Assembly (NCBI RefSeq): GCF_963666145.1
Contig: NZ_OY762614.1
Location: 620,001 to 684,000 of the forward strand
Direction of reading: 5' to 3'
Length of the DNA: 64,000 nt
Origin: an uncultured Desulfobacter sp.
GTDB taxonomy: Bacteria; Desulfobacterota; Desulfobacteria; Desulfobacterales; Desulfobacteraceae
The notes under the pieces are model-generated. The model saw only the letters and a program-made list of their open reading frames with translations. It was not told the DNA's origin and ran no database searches. The position numbers and the translations under genes were made by a program. Position 1 is the first letter of the stretch. Each line of letters begins with the position of its first letter. Below, piece after piece: positions 52,383-61,410 of this stretch.

Positions 52383-53050
52383 TTCAAGCCGTTTTCAGAA
52401 AAGAATTTTTTAAAATCAGGTTTTTATGGCTGCTGGTGTTTATTGCCAACCTCCTGCTTTTAATACACATCTGGATATCGACCCGCCGGCTGTTCATTCT
52501 GGACCATGCCGAGGTGGTCTGGTACCGGGTGCTGCAACTGGGGCAGATCCATTTTGAACAGTTGAAATTCGCCCCGCTGCTTACGGGCATCCTGATCGCC
52601 TGTTTCCAGTTTCTTCCCGAGATGTGGGGGGAACGGTTCCGGCTCTCACTTCACCTGCCCGTGTCCGCAGGTTTTGTGGCCATGGGCCATCTGACAGCAG
52701 GCATTTTTGCCTATCTGCTCGTGGGACTGACAGACCTTGGCGGACTGTGGCTGATCACCAGCCTCTATTTTCCCGCCCAGGGCATCACGGTCAGTGTGCT
52801 CACGGCCCTGCCCTGGATCACGGCAGGCATCTGCGCCTATCTTGGCATGGCCCTGACCCTGTTAGAACCCAATTTTCGCCTTAAAGCCGTTAACCTGGCA
52901 CTGACCGCCGGGATGTCCGGCTGCTATTTGATCAATATCCAGCCCGGGGCATTTGACCCAAGTCTTGCCGTGCTCACGTTGCCCTTGGCATTGATGATGC
53001 CGGCGGTCATGGTGCCGGTTTACAGATTTCGCTACAGGAGAATGGGATAA
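52379..53050 (+). CDS. ABC-2 type permease subunit
   Basis: A 223-residue protein with about six membrane helices (WLLVFIANLLLLIHIWI, LTGILIACFQFLPEMWG, LTAGIFAYLLVGLTDLGGLW and others). FRLSLHLPVSAGFVAMGHL recalls ABC-2 permeases. It overlaps the ATPase upstream (4 nt) and the DUF4857-like gene downstream (1 nt), so the three make one complex or at least one translational unit. Confidence 0.7.
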   Translation: MIQAVFRKEFFKIRFLWLLVFIANLLLLIHIWISTRRLFILDHAEVVWYRVLQLGQIHFEQLKFAPLLTGILIACFQFLPEMWGERFRLSLHLPVSAGFVAMGHLTAGIFAYLLVGLTDLGGLWLITSLYFPAQGITVSVLTALPWITAGICAYLGMALTLLEPNFRLKAVNLALTAGMSGCYLINIQPGAFDPSLAVLTLPLALMMPAVMVPVYRFRYRRMG

Positions 53051-54333
53051 TGAGCCGGCCATCCCTTGCTGTTTACGCATGTTTAATCATCCTGGTATCT
53101 GCGGTTTATCTGCCCATGCTCTACGACAAATTGTTTATGGATGAGGTGGAAAAAACCCATCTGTTTTACAGCCCGGTGAGCCATGATTTTATTCTCAAAG
53201 AAAAAATAGTGGGAAAGGTACCCGAAGCGGCCCGGCACATGGCCGAGGACCATCACAACAATATTGCCTACATCAAGGCCGACGGCACCTATATACCGCG
53301 TCAAACCTTTGAACGGCACCTGCCTTTTATTTTTTATAAAAACATGGAGATCTGGGGGCTTTTACCCATTACCCTGGACGGTCAAACCTTTGACCAGCCT
53401 GCCATCAAAGCGGACCGCAGGGTGCTGGAGTTCAAATCCCGGGAGCTGCCGGACCATTACCCTGAAGTGCCGTTTTATCCGCTTCTGGAATCCAACCCGG
53501 GCCAGGCCCGGCTGGTGTTTCCCGAGGACCGGTTCCGCATGACAGATATGGCCATGGAGTTCATTGATGCGGACACAAACACGCTGGATACCGTTTATAC
53601 CAAAATGTACACCATCACCCTTAAAAAAAAGGGGTTTAAATTTCCGGCCCGCTCTGTGAACGGCAAATTTACCGTACTCAAGCCCTTTGACGAAGGGGTC
53701 TTTATCGTGGACCGCGATTACCGGGTTTTTCATATTAAGCGGGTGGATGACAAACCGTTGATCAACCAAACGCCCATTGCACCGGATTTAAAAATAAGGG
53801 CGATAAAAATATCCGAAAACAACCAGAAAAAATACTATGGCCTGGCCCTTGCCCAAGACGGCCGCTTGTTCCTTATGGGGTATGACAACTACCGGCTGAC
53901 ACCCCTCCCTTTAACCGGTTATGACCCGGACCGCATGGATGTAAAGCTGATATTCAATCCCTTGTACTGCACAGCCGTATACTCTGATGAAACAACCATC
54001 CGGGCCGTTGCCATGGATAAAGATTTTAACGTGATAAAAACTTTTGCGCACACCATGTCCCGGGCGAAAGCCAATACGGCCGCCCGTATCCGGGATATGC
54101 TGTTTCCTTTTGTACTTAAAGCTGGCCCGACTGAACAGACCGCATACGTCACCACCCGATTTGAGCCCGGCAGTATCGGCTCCCTGATCGGCATGGGACT
54201 GTGCGGTCTGTTGTTTTCGGCCGGCACAAAAATAACGACAGGCGCATGGCCTAAAATCTTGCAGACACTCACCGTAGCGCTGACCGGACTTTACGGCCTG
54301 GTTGCCATGGTCATAGCCAGGGCATGCGATTAA
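53050..54333 (+). CDS. DUF4857-like membrane protein with large periplasmic domain
   Basis: A 427-residue protein. A membrane segment at residues 7-24 (VYACLIILVSAVYLPMLY) is followed by about 350 hydrophilic residues, with a beta-propeller-like region of repeated short strands (FIVDRDYRVFHIKRVD, LALAQDGRLFLMGYD), and one or two C-terminal helices (SLIGMGLCGLLFSAG, LTVALTGLYGLVAMVI). This layout and its place next to an ABC pair match DUF4857 proteins. The function is unknown; it may be a substrate-capture or coupling subunit. Confidence 0.6.
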   Translation: MSRPSLAVYACLIILVSAVYLPMLYDKLFMDEVEKTHLFYSPVSHDFILKEKIVGKVPEAARHMAEDHHNNIAYIKADGTYIPRQTFERHLPFIFYKNMEIWGLLPITLDGQTFDQPAIKADRRVLEFKSRELPDHYPEVPFYPLLESNPGQARLVFPEDRFRMTDMAMEFIDADTNTLDTVYTKMYTITLKKKGFKFPARSVNGKFTVLKPFDEGVFIVDRDYRVFHIKRVDDKPLINQTPIAPDLKIRAIKISENNQKKYYGLALAQDGRLFLMGYDNYRLTPLPLTGYDPDRMDVKLIFNPLYCTAVYSDETTIRAVAMDKDFNVIKTFAHTMSRAKANTAARIRDMLFPFVLKAGPTEQTAYVTTRFEPGSIGSLIGMGLCGLLFSAGTKITTGAWPKILQTLTVALTGLYGLVAMVIARACD

Positions 54334-54375
54334 ACTCAGAAAAAGAACCTAACCCCAGACAACGAGGAGCATAAA

Positions 54376-55248
54376 ATGAAACGGAACACCATGGCTCAAC
54401 CCAGTTTTTTACTTCGACGAGTATTGTTACTGGTCCCGCTACTGATCGGCCTGACAGCGGGCAGTGCATTCAGCCATACCTTATATATCCAGTCTTCCCG
54501 GTACCAGGCCAGTGAAGGCAAATCATTTCCGTTTTTTTTCTGTTACGGCCACTTCATCCCTGTGGCGGACGGTATCCGGGGCAAAAAACTGAACAAGGTC
54601 CAGGTCATTGCACCCGGCGGCCAGGCCCAAACCGTTGACATCATGGACATCAAAGGGCTGCACTCCCACATGGTGGCGTACAACACCCCCGGAATATGGG
54701 GACTGACCGCAGAGACAACACCTGGATATTACACCTTTTATAAAGATAAAAACGGCAAAGAGCGGCATGCCATCAAATCCATTGACCAGATCAAAGACCG
54801 GCTTGGCCAGGTGATTAAAAGCTATTATTCCAAACAATACGCCAAAACCTATGTGAAATGCGACACGCCCACAGGGCCTTTCCCGGCCAGCCTGGGCCTG
54901 CCCCTGGAGCTGGTCCCCAAACAGAATCTGTTTGAACTTAAACCAGGCAGCACCCTGGAGCTTGACGTGTACATGGACGGCAAGCCATATACGGGACAAG
55001 GAACATGGGATGCAACCTACATGGGATTTTCCACCCAGGCGGAAGATAATTTTTACCCGCACACCCAAGTAACGGGATCAAGGGTTTCCATTCCCCTGCC
55101 CACCCCCGGCAGATGGTTTATCCGCTATTCCATAAAGATGGATGCGCCGGATCAGGACAAAGACAAATACCTTCAAATGAAGCTGACCGCAACGTTGACA
55201 TTACAAATTGATAATGAACGCAAAACGCCGGAGCCCGAATCCCACTGA
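54376..55248 (+). CDS. DUF4198 periplasmic protein, copy 2
   Basis: A 290-residue exported protein with GAGGAG before the ATG. The signal peptide ends GSAFS; the mature chain starts HTLYIQSSRYQASEG, again with N-terminal His. FCYGHFIPVADGIRG, HSHMVAYNTPGIW and later GKPYTGQGTWDATYMG follow. It is only distantly similar to copy 1. It is the last gene before a 201-nt gap with a long inverted repeat and then the TolC/MacAB genes. Metal binding is inferred from the family and the terminal His. Confidence 0.75.
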   Translation: MKRNTMAQPSFLLRRVLLLVPLLIGLTAGSAFSHTLYIQSSRYQASEGKSFPFFFCYGHFIPVADGIRGKKLNKVQVIAPGGQAQTVDIMDIKGLHSHMVAYNTPGIWGLTAETTPGYYTFYKDKNGKERHAIKSIDQIKDRLGQVIKSYYSKQYAKTYVKCDTPTGPFPASLGLPLELVPKQNLFELKPGSTLELDVYMDGKPYTGQGTWDATYMGFSTQAEDNFYPHTQVTGSRVSIPLPTPGRWFIRYSIKMDAPDQDKDKYLQMKLTATLTLQIDNERKTPEPESH

Positions 55249-55285
55249 ACCGTCCCCAGCCTTCCTTGATGAAGCGCACCAATAC

Positions 55286-55349
55286 AAGCCTGCCGGTGAT
55301 TTCGGGTTTCTTTTTTTCCCTTTTGCCGAACCCGGAACCCGGCAGGCTT
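55286..55349 (+). repeat. Nested inverted repeat between DUF4198 copy 2 and the efflux genes
   Basis: Outer arms AAGCCTGCCGG (55286-55296) and CCGGCAGGCTT (55339-55349) enclose inner arms CGGGTT (55303-55308) and AACCCG (55329-55334), with a T-rich loop. It can form one long folded RNA. It may be a terminator-like barrier or attenuator before the outer-membrane gene. Confidence 0.5.
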
Positions 55350-55470
55350 GCCATACACCTTTGCCAAAACATATTGACGGTATACCCCGCCTGAATTATT
55401 CTGACCACGTTTCAACCGAAAGCGCCTCTGTCTTAATCTAACGCTTTCGATGCCAAAGGATTTTGTGTTC

Positions 55471-56976
55471 ATGCAAAAACGCTTTTTATTTCCGTCAGAC
55501 AATTCATGGTCAAAAATCTGTCTGATTTTTATTTTTATAACCCTGCTCACAGGCTGTATGGCTGTGGGGCCGGATTACAAACAGCCGGACCTCGTTTCCG
55601 AAGAGGCCTGGCATGCGCCCATGCAAAAGGGGTTGAACCAGACATCGTCAGACCCCAAAATCCTGGCCCAATGGTGGACGGTGCTCAATGATCCGGTGCT
55701 CACGGGTCTGATATCCCGCGCGGTGCAAAATAATCTGGATGTAAAACTGGCCCTGGAACGTATTCGGCAGTACCGGCTGCTCAAAGGAATCGAGCAGGCA
55801 GACAGGTTGCCCACCGTCAATGCCTCGGGGGGAGCCTCCTGGACCGGCACCAGCAACGAGGACGGTACCGGTAAGGTTTCCAACGCCTATAGCGCGGGAC
55901 TTGATGCAAGCTGGGAAATTGATCTGTTCGGCCGAATTCAACGCTCCATAGAAGCTGCGGACGCCACCCTTTCCGCCAAGCAGGAGGCCCTGCGGGACGC
56001 CCTGGTCAGCCTTGTGGCCGACCTTGCCTCAAGTTACATTGATGTACGCACCGCCCAGATACGCCTGAATGTTGTACGTCAGAGCATTGAATCCCAGACT
56101 GAATCGTTCCAGCTCACCCAGTGGCAGAACCAGGCGGGGCTCACCGATGAACTTGATGTCCACCAGGCACGTTACAGCCTGGAGAGCGCCAAAGCCCAGA
56201 TTCCGGCCCTTGAATCCACCCTGTCCGAAGCCATGAACCGGGTGGCCGTGCTTTCGGGCCTTACCCCCGGCATCCTGAACGAGACATTGATAACGCTTCA
56301 CCCGCTTCCGACCCTCCCCGACACCATTGCCGTGGGGCTTCCCGCAGATGCGTTGCGCCGCAGGCCGGACGTCAGAGAGGCGGAGTACGAACTCATTGCC
56401 CAAACCGCAAAGGTCGGGGTGGCCACAGCAGACCTTTATCCCAAACTGACCCTGTCCGGCTCCATTGGTGTGGATGCCCTAACGCCTGACGAACTTATTG
56501 ACAATACGTTTGACCCATCCCACTGGGCCAGATCCCTGGCCGCCAACCTTGCTCACACCCTGTTTGATGCGGGTGCTATCCGTAAAAATATCGAGGTCCA
56601 GAACTCGTTGCAGGAACAAGCGCTGATCCAGTATAAATCGACGATCCTATCGGCCCTGGAAGAGGTTGAAAATGCCCTGGTCGCCTATGCCAAAGAACAG
56701 ATTCGACTGGAACATCTCACCGTTGCCGCCCAGGAAGCCCAGACATCTGAAGACCTGGCCAAACAAAAATACGAATCAGGACTTGTTGATTTTACCACGG
56801 TACTCACATCCCAGCAGACCGTGTTATCTTATCAAAGTGATCTGGCCACAAGCCGGGGAACCTGTGTCTCCGATCTGATCACCCTTTACAAGGTCCTTGG
56901 CGGAGGCTGGTCCCCGGTCGAATCCGATGCTCCACAGGGCGGACAAAACAAACCTGAAACAAATCCAATCCCTTAA
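55471..56976 (+). CDS. Outer-membrane efflux lipoprotein (TolC/NodT family)
   Basis: An approximately 501-residue protein. The lipobox LLTGC is near residue 25, then GPDYKQPDLVSEEAW, as in NodT-type outer-membrane factors. Two coiled-coil repeats carry LALERIRQYRLLKGIEQADR and the LRRRPDVREAEYELIAQTA motif. It forms the exit duct for tripartite pumps. ATG 55450 is an alternative, but AAAGGA (55455-55460) fits ATG 55471 better. It is 16 nt upstream of the MacA-like gene, making a complete pump with the next three genes. Confidence 0.88.
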   Translation: MQKRFLFPSDNSWSKICLIFIFITLLTGCMAVGPDYKQPDLVSEEAWHAPMQKGLNQTSSDPKILAQWWTVLNDPVLTGLISRAVQNNLDVKLALERIRQYRLLKGIEQADRLPTVNASGGASWTGTSNEDGTGKVSNAYSAGLDASWEIDLFGRIQRSIEAADATLSAKQEALRDALVSLVADLASSYIDVRTAQIRLNVVRQSIESQTESFQLTQWQNQAGLTDELDVHQARYSLESAKAQIPALESTLSEAMNRVAVLSGLTPGILNETLITLHPLPTLPDTIAVGLPADALRRRPDVREAEYELIAQTAKVGVATADLYPKLTLSGSIGVDALTPDELIDNTFDPSHWARSLAANLAHTLFDAGAIRKNIEVQNSLQEQALIQYKSTILSALEEVENALVAYAKEQIRLEHLTVAAQEAQTSEDLAKQKYESGLVDFTTVLTSQQTVLSYQSDLATSRGTCVSDLITLYKVLGGGWSPVESDAPQGGQNKPETNPIP

Positions 56977-56992
56977 CATCTTTGGAGTCCCC

Positions 56993-58288
56993 ATGGATTT
57001 AACCGATGATATCAATGACAGATTAAAAAAGAGCGGCCCCACAAAAAAAAGTAAAAAACGGCCGTTCATCATCCTTTTGATCATAGTGATATGCGCAGCA
57101 GGGGCATATTTTTTTCTGATGCCCAAAGGCCAGCCCGGCGGGCCGGACGCCGGCGTCTCGTTTAAAACTGCACCAGTCGCTGTCACGGACATTCACGTCA
57201 CCGTATCTGCCACAGGCACCCTGGAACCCACCAACGAGGTGGAGGTGGGCAGTGAATTATCCGGCACCATCCAGGAAGTGTTCGCCGATTACAATGACCA
57301 GGTGACCGAAGGCCAGGTGCTGGCACGGCTGGACATCACCGATCTGCAGGCCCAGGTGCGCAAAAGCAAGGCGTCTCTGGCATCTGCCAAGGCTTCCGTA
57401 CGCCAGGCCCAGGCCACGGTGGAAGAGACACGCCTGAAATTAAAAAACCTTAAAAAAGTCCGGGAATTGAGCGGCGGCAAAGTCCCGGCCCAGACCGACA
57501 TGGATGAAGCCCAGGCCAACTACACCCGGGCACAGGCTGACCAGGCCAGTGCCGAGGCCAGCGTGGCTGAAGTCCAGGCCTCTTTGGACAGCACCCTGAC
57601 CGAATTGTCCAAGGCGGATATAATCTCTCCTGTGAACGGGGTTGTTTTGACCCGGGACATTGAAAAGGGGTCCACCGTGGCGGCTTCATTTGAGGCCCCG
57701 GTACTGTTTACCCTGGCCGAAGACCTGAGTAAAATGAAGCTCAATGTGGATGTGGACGAAGCGGACATCGGTGTGGTCAAAGAAGGACTTGACGCCCATT
57801 TTACCGTGGACGCCTACCCCCAGCGCCAATTTGCGGCAAAAATCCAGCAGGTCCGGTTCAATGCCACCACCACGGACGGGGTGGTCACCTATGAAACCAT
57901 CATGACCTGTGACAACGCCGATTTAGCGTTGCGGCCCGGTATGACCGCCACGGCCGACATCATTGTCAAGCAGGCGGATCAGGTTTTATCTGTTCCCAGT
58001 GCGGCCTTAAGATTCTCAATGCCCAAACCCGAGGAAAACAGCAGCAGCCCGTCATTATTGAGAATGTTCATGCCAGGTCCCCCCAGACGCGGCAACCGGC
58101 AGGCCAAGCATGTGACCGTCACAGGCGGCAAAGAGCAGAAGACCGTCTGGATTCTGGATGAAAACAAGCGGCCAAGGCCTTTGCCTGTCAAGGTAGGCTT
58201 AACGGACGGGGTCAACACCCAGATTCTTGAAGGGCAGATCACCCAGGGCACCCAAGTGATTGTTTCGGCCGTCACAGAAGGCAAGTAG
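56993..58288 (+). CDS. MacA-like membrane fusion (periplasmic adaptor) protein
   Basis: A 431-residue protein. A Lys-rich N-terminus leads to one membrane anchor (FIILLIIVICAAGAYFFL). Beta-barrel and lipoyl halves are ATGTLEPTNEVEVGSELSG and later DIISPVNGVVLTRDIEKGS; between them lies a long alpha-helical hairpin (about 115-200). A Pro/Ser/Arg-rich insert near 345-370 is unusual. It links the MacB permease to the outer-membrane factor. GGAG before ATG 56993 excludes the longer frame. Confidence 0.88.
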   Translation: MDLTDDINDRLKKSGPTKKSKKRPFIILLIIVICAAGAYFFLMPKGQPGGPDAGVSFKTAPVAVTDIHVTVSATGTLEPTNEVEVGSELSGTIQEVFADYNDQVTEGQVLARLDITDLQAQVRKSKASLASAKASVRQAQATVEETRLKLKNLKKVRELSGGKVPAQTDMDEAQANYTRAQADQASAEASVAEVQASLDSTLTELSKADIISPVNGVVLTRDIEKGSTVAASFEAPVLFTLAEDLSKMKLNVDVDEADIGVVKEGLDAHFTVDAYPQRQFAAKIQQVRFNATTTDGVVTYETIMTCDNADLALRPGMTATADIIVKQADQVLSVPSAALRFSMPKPEENSSSPSLLRMFMPGPPRRGNRQAKHVTVTGGKEQKTVWILDENKRPRPLPVKVGLTDGVNTQILEGQITQGTQVIVSAVTEGK

Positions 58289-58292
58289 CGTC

Positions 58293-59024
58293 ATGGCAGA
58301 AAAAAAATCTTCGCTAATCTCCCTGACCGGGGTTACCAAGGCTTACGGCAGCAACGAAGCCAAAATCTATGCCCTGCGGGGCATTGACCTGGCCATTGAA
58401 TCCGGTGAATTTATTTCGGTGATGGGACCGTCGGGGTCGGGCAAGTCCACCTGCATGAATATCCTAGGATGTCTGGATACACCCACATCCGGCCGGTATA
58501 AATTCGGCGGGGTGGAGGTCAGCCACATGAGCCGCAAGCAACTGGCCACCCTGCGCCGGTTTTACCTGGGATTTGTATTCCAGGGTTTCAACCTGCTGAA
58601 CCGGACCACAGCCATGGAAAATGTGGAACTGCCCCTGATATACAGGGGCATACCGCCCAAAGAACGTAAAGCCCTGGCAGGCAAAGCCCTTGAACAGGTG
58701 GGGCTTGCAGGACGCGAAGACCACACCCCCGGCGAGCTGTCCGGGGGCCAGCAGCAACGGGTGGCCATTGCCCGGGCCATTGCCACCACCCCGTCGGTAC
58801 TGTTTGCCGACGAGCCCACGGGCAATCTGGACACAGCCAGAAGCCATGAAATCATGGAATTGTTAAAACAATTGAACCGGGAGCAGAAAATCACCGTGGT
58901 CATGGTCACCCATGAATCAGACATGGCCGCCTACTCGGACCGTATTATTCACTTTGTGGACGGCCAGGTGGCCGACGTCGAGGCCGGGCATCCCACGGCA
59001 GTCAAAGGAGCCCAGGACCGATGA
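58293..59024 (+). CDS. MacB-type ABC ATPase
   Basis: A 243-residue LolD/MacB-like ATPase. Walker A is GPSGSGKST, signature LSGGQQQRVAIARAIA, Walker B VLFADEPTGNLD and H-loop MVTHESD. It starts 4 nt after macA and overlaps the permease by 4 nt. In E. coli MacB the two parts are one chain; here they are separate. Confidence 0.92.
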   Translation: MAEKKSSLISLTGVTKAYGSNEAKIYALRGIDLAIESGEFISVMGPSGSGKSTCMNILGCLDTPTSGRYKFGGVEVSHMSRKQLATLRRFYLGFVFQGFNLLNRTTAMENVELPLIYRGIPPKERKALAGKALEQVGLAGREDHTPGELSGGQQQRVAIARAIATTPSVLFADEPTGNLDTARSHEIMELLKQLNREQKITVVMVTHESDMAAYSDRIIHFVDGQVADVEAGHPTAVKGAQDR

Positions 59025-60226
59025 TCTGGAACACTTTTATTCTGGCGTTGCGGGGCATCCGGCGCAATGTCATGCGTTCGGTGCTCACCATTTTAGGCAT
59101 CATCATCGGCGTGGCCGCCGTAATTACGCTTGTGACCATCGGCAACGGCACCACGGCCCAGGTGACCCAGCAGATCGCCGCCATGGGCACCAATGTGCTG
59201 CTCATTAACCCGGGCCAGCGCCATGGTCCCGGCGGGGCATCCGGGGCGCCGAGCTTTTCCGTCAAAGATGTCCAGGCCATTGAACAGCAGATCAATGATC
59301 TGGCGGGCGTGGCCCCGGCAGTATCCGCCTCTGTCGTGGCCGTGGTGGGCAACCAGAACTGGAGCACCAGCATTACCGGCACCACCAACGATTTTTTTAA
59401 GGTCCGTAACTGGACCATCAAATCAGGACGGACATTTAACGAAAACGAAATCAGCGCCGGGCGCACCGTATGTGTGGTGGGGGACACCATCCGGAAAAAT
59501 CTATTTGGCAACACCGATCCTGTGGGACAAAAGCTGCGCCTGGGCACGGTTTCCTGTCAGATTGTCGGACTGCTGGAAGCCAAGGGTAACTCCTCCATGG
59601 GCCGGGACCAGGATGATTGTGTGATCATGCCCATGAAAGCGGTCCAGCGTCGTTTCACCGGCGACAAGGATATCCCCTTTATCCAGGTGGCGGTTAAAGA
59701 CGGCGCATCCACAACCACCGCATCAAGTGCCATCCAGGCGCTTTTAAGAAAACGCCGCCACCTCTCCGACAATGAAGAGGACAATTTCAGGATCATGGAC
59801 ACCAAGGAGTTGGCCACCATGCTCACCTCCACCACAAAAACCATGACCGCCCTGCTCGGGGCGGTGGCGGCCGTGAGTCTTCTGGTCGGCGGCATTGGTA
59901 TCATGAACATCATGCTGGTCTCCGTCACCGAGCGCACCCGGGAAATCGGTATCCGCCTGGCCATCGGCGCCTATGAACATGAGGTGCTGCTCCAGTTCTT
60001 AGTCGAAGCCGTAGTGCTGTCCTCCTTTGGCGGCATATTCGGCATTATCCTGGCCCTGGCCGCCTCCTTTGGCGCCACAAAAATGCTGGCCATTCCCTTT
60101 GCCCCGGACCTCTCCATCATCATTATCGCCTTTTTCTTTTCCGCCGCAGTGGGCGTAGTATTCGGATATTTCCCTGCCCTCAAAGCCGCCCGAATGGATC
60201 CCATCGACGCGTTGCGCCATGAATAA
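59021..60226 (+). CDS. MacB-type ABC permease (FtsX/MacB fold)
   Basis: A 401-residue protein with one N-terminal helix (MRSVLTILGIIIGVAAVITL), a large periplasmic domain (about 45-270) and three C-terminal helices, with RTREIGIRLAIGAYEHEV just after the second. ALKAARMDPIDALRHE at the end is a family mark. It couples ATP hydrolysis to movement of a periplasmic substrate into the duct. It is the last gene of the envelope run. Confidence 0.92.
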   Translation: MIWNTFILALRGIRRNVMRSVLTILGIIIGVAAVITLVTIGNGTTAQVTQQIAAMGTNVLLINPGQRHGPGGASGAPSFSVKDVQAIEQQINDLAGVAPAVSASVVAVVGNQNWSTSITGTTNDFFKVRNWTIKSGRTFNENEISAGRTVCVVGDTIRKNLFGNTDPVGQKLRLGTVSCQIVGLLEAKGNSSMGRDQDDCVIMPMKAVQRRFTGDKDIPFIQVAVKDGASTTTASSAIQALLRKRRHLSDNEEDNFRIMDTKELATMLTSTTKTMTALLGAVAAVSLLVGGIGIMNIMLVSVTERTREIGIRLAIGAYEHEVLLQFLVEAVVLSSFGGIFGIILALAASFGATKMLAIPFAPDLSIIIIAFFFSAAVGVVFGYFPALKAARMDPIDALRHE

Positions 60227-60573
60227 GCCCCCAAGATGAGGAATCTCCATAAACTAAATCCCCAATAACATCAAAATTAAGGGATTCCCTGATAGACATC
60301 TCTTCTCGTTGATGATACGAAACCAGTCGAGATCAATCTGTATTCTATCTCGATTGTGTTTTGTGTAATGGTCAAGCGAATGGGTCAAATCCGTCCAACT
60401 TTCAAGCTGGAAGGCCATTTTGTCTTGCGAAACGAAAACAGAAGTCTAAATTATAAAATGAATAGACAGAATCTGCCTATCACCATATTGGCCCATTCTG
60501 CCTATTTCACTGTTGGGCTTCAAAAAATGGTACAGATTTCTAAATTATAGATTGAATGGTTGTTTTTATCATT
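60227..60573 (+). other. Transition region into AT-rich DNA, no supported gene
   Basis: Base composition drops from GC-rich to AT-rich here. A near-duplicate of TCTGCCTAT occurs near 60473 and 60498. A 64-codon frame (60356-60550) has no support. The left edge of an acquired segment probably lies in this interval. Confidence 0.4.
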
Positions 60574-61410
60574 ATGAAAAAATTAATTGATGAATGTATT
60601 GAACAAGTCAAAGATAACTTTGAGGGGCTTTGTGAGAATGCAACGCCAGGCTCCAATGATTGTTTTAGCTGTTTCCAAAAGCAATTTTTTGGCGGAAATA
60701 TAATTTCTTATAATTGTGCTCCTAAAACACAAATATATGTCGCTAGGTATTTCCCTGTCCATGTTAAGGAAAATGCTGTCGGGCTAAAGCTAATGCCACA
60801 AGAAATAAAGAATCGTTTGATTTCTGAAAATCCTTTAAACATTATTAGCGTAGGCGGAGGACCTGGCAGCGATACCTTTGCTGTAAAAAATTTTCTAATT
60901 GATAATGAATTGGCAGGGGAAATTACAGCCCAAAAGGATGTTTATTTGTTAAGGGTAGACAAAGAAGAAAATTGGAATCATATTGCAGGTATTGTTAACT
61001 CCAAAGTGACCGATACAGAACTTATCAAATTCGATGCCCGGCGAAAAACTCTTGATATTACAGCTAAGCAAGAATGGCCTAAAAAATTCGGGAGACTATA
61101 TAACATTTTTACGATGTCGTACTTTCTTTCCGAAATGGGCAGCCAGGAAGAAGTTGAAGCCGTTGCTGAATTTATTAACAAAATTTCGTCTGATAAATGT
61201 TCCGTTGTTTTAATCAATGATAGAGATGAAGGAAAAGTGCATCAATTCAAACAAATTCTTTTTGAGAATCTATCTACAAACACAAACTGTGAATATGAAG
61301 ATAACACAAAATACCATTGTGGTTTTTTTTATGATGACGAAGATCGAAATTTAATCTCGCCAAAGTTAAATACTAATTCAATTCGTTTTTTCAAGGTTCT
61401 TTACATATGA
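60574..61410 (+). CDS. Possible class I SAM-dependent methyltransferase with Cys-rich N-terminus (AT-rich island)
   Basis: About 278 residues. The N-terminal region has five Cys in residues 7-50 (including CFSCFQKQFF) that may bind a metal or cluster. NIISVGGGPGSDTFAVKNFL (about 90-109) looks like methyltransferase motif I, but later motifs are not clear. ATG 60556 is an alternative start; neither has a good ribosome site. It overlaps the DUF1848 gene by 4 nt, so they form a two-gene module. Codon use is AT-rich, unlike the neighbours, which suggests transfer. The target is unknown. Confidence 0.5.
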   Translation: MKKLIDECIEQVKDNFEGLCENATPGSNDCFSCFQKQFFGGNIISYNCAPKTQIYVARYFPVHVKENAVGLKLMPQEIKNRLISENPLNIISVGGGPGSDTFAVKNFLIDNELAGEITAQKDVYLLRVDKEENWNHIAGIVNSKVTDTELIKFDARRKTLDITAKQEWPKKFGRLYNIFTMSYFLSEMGSQEEVEAVAEFINKISSDKCSVVLINDRDEGKVHQFKQILFENLSTNTNCEYEDNTKYHCGFFYDDEDRNLISPKLNTNSIRFFKVLYI

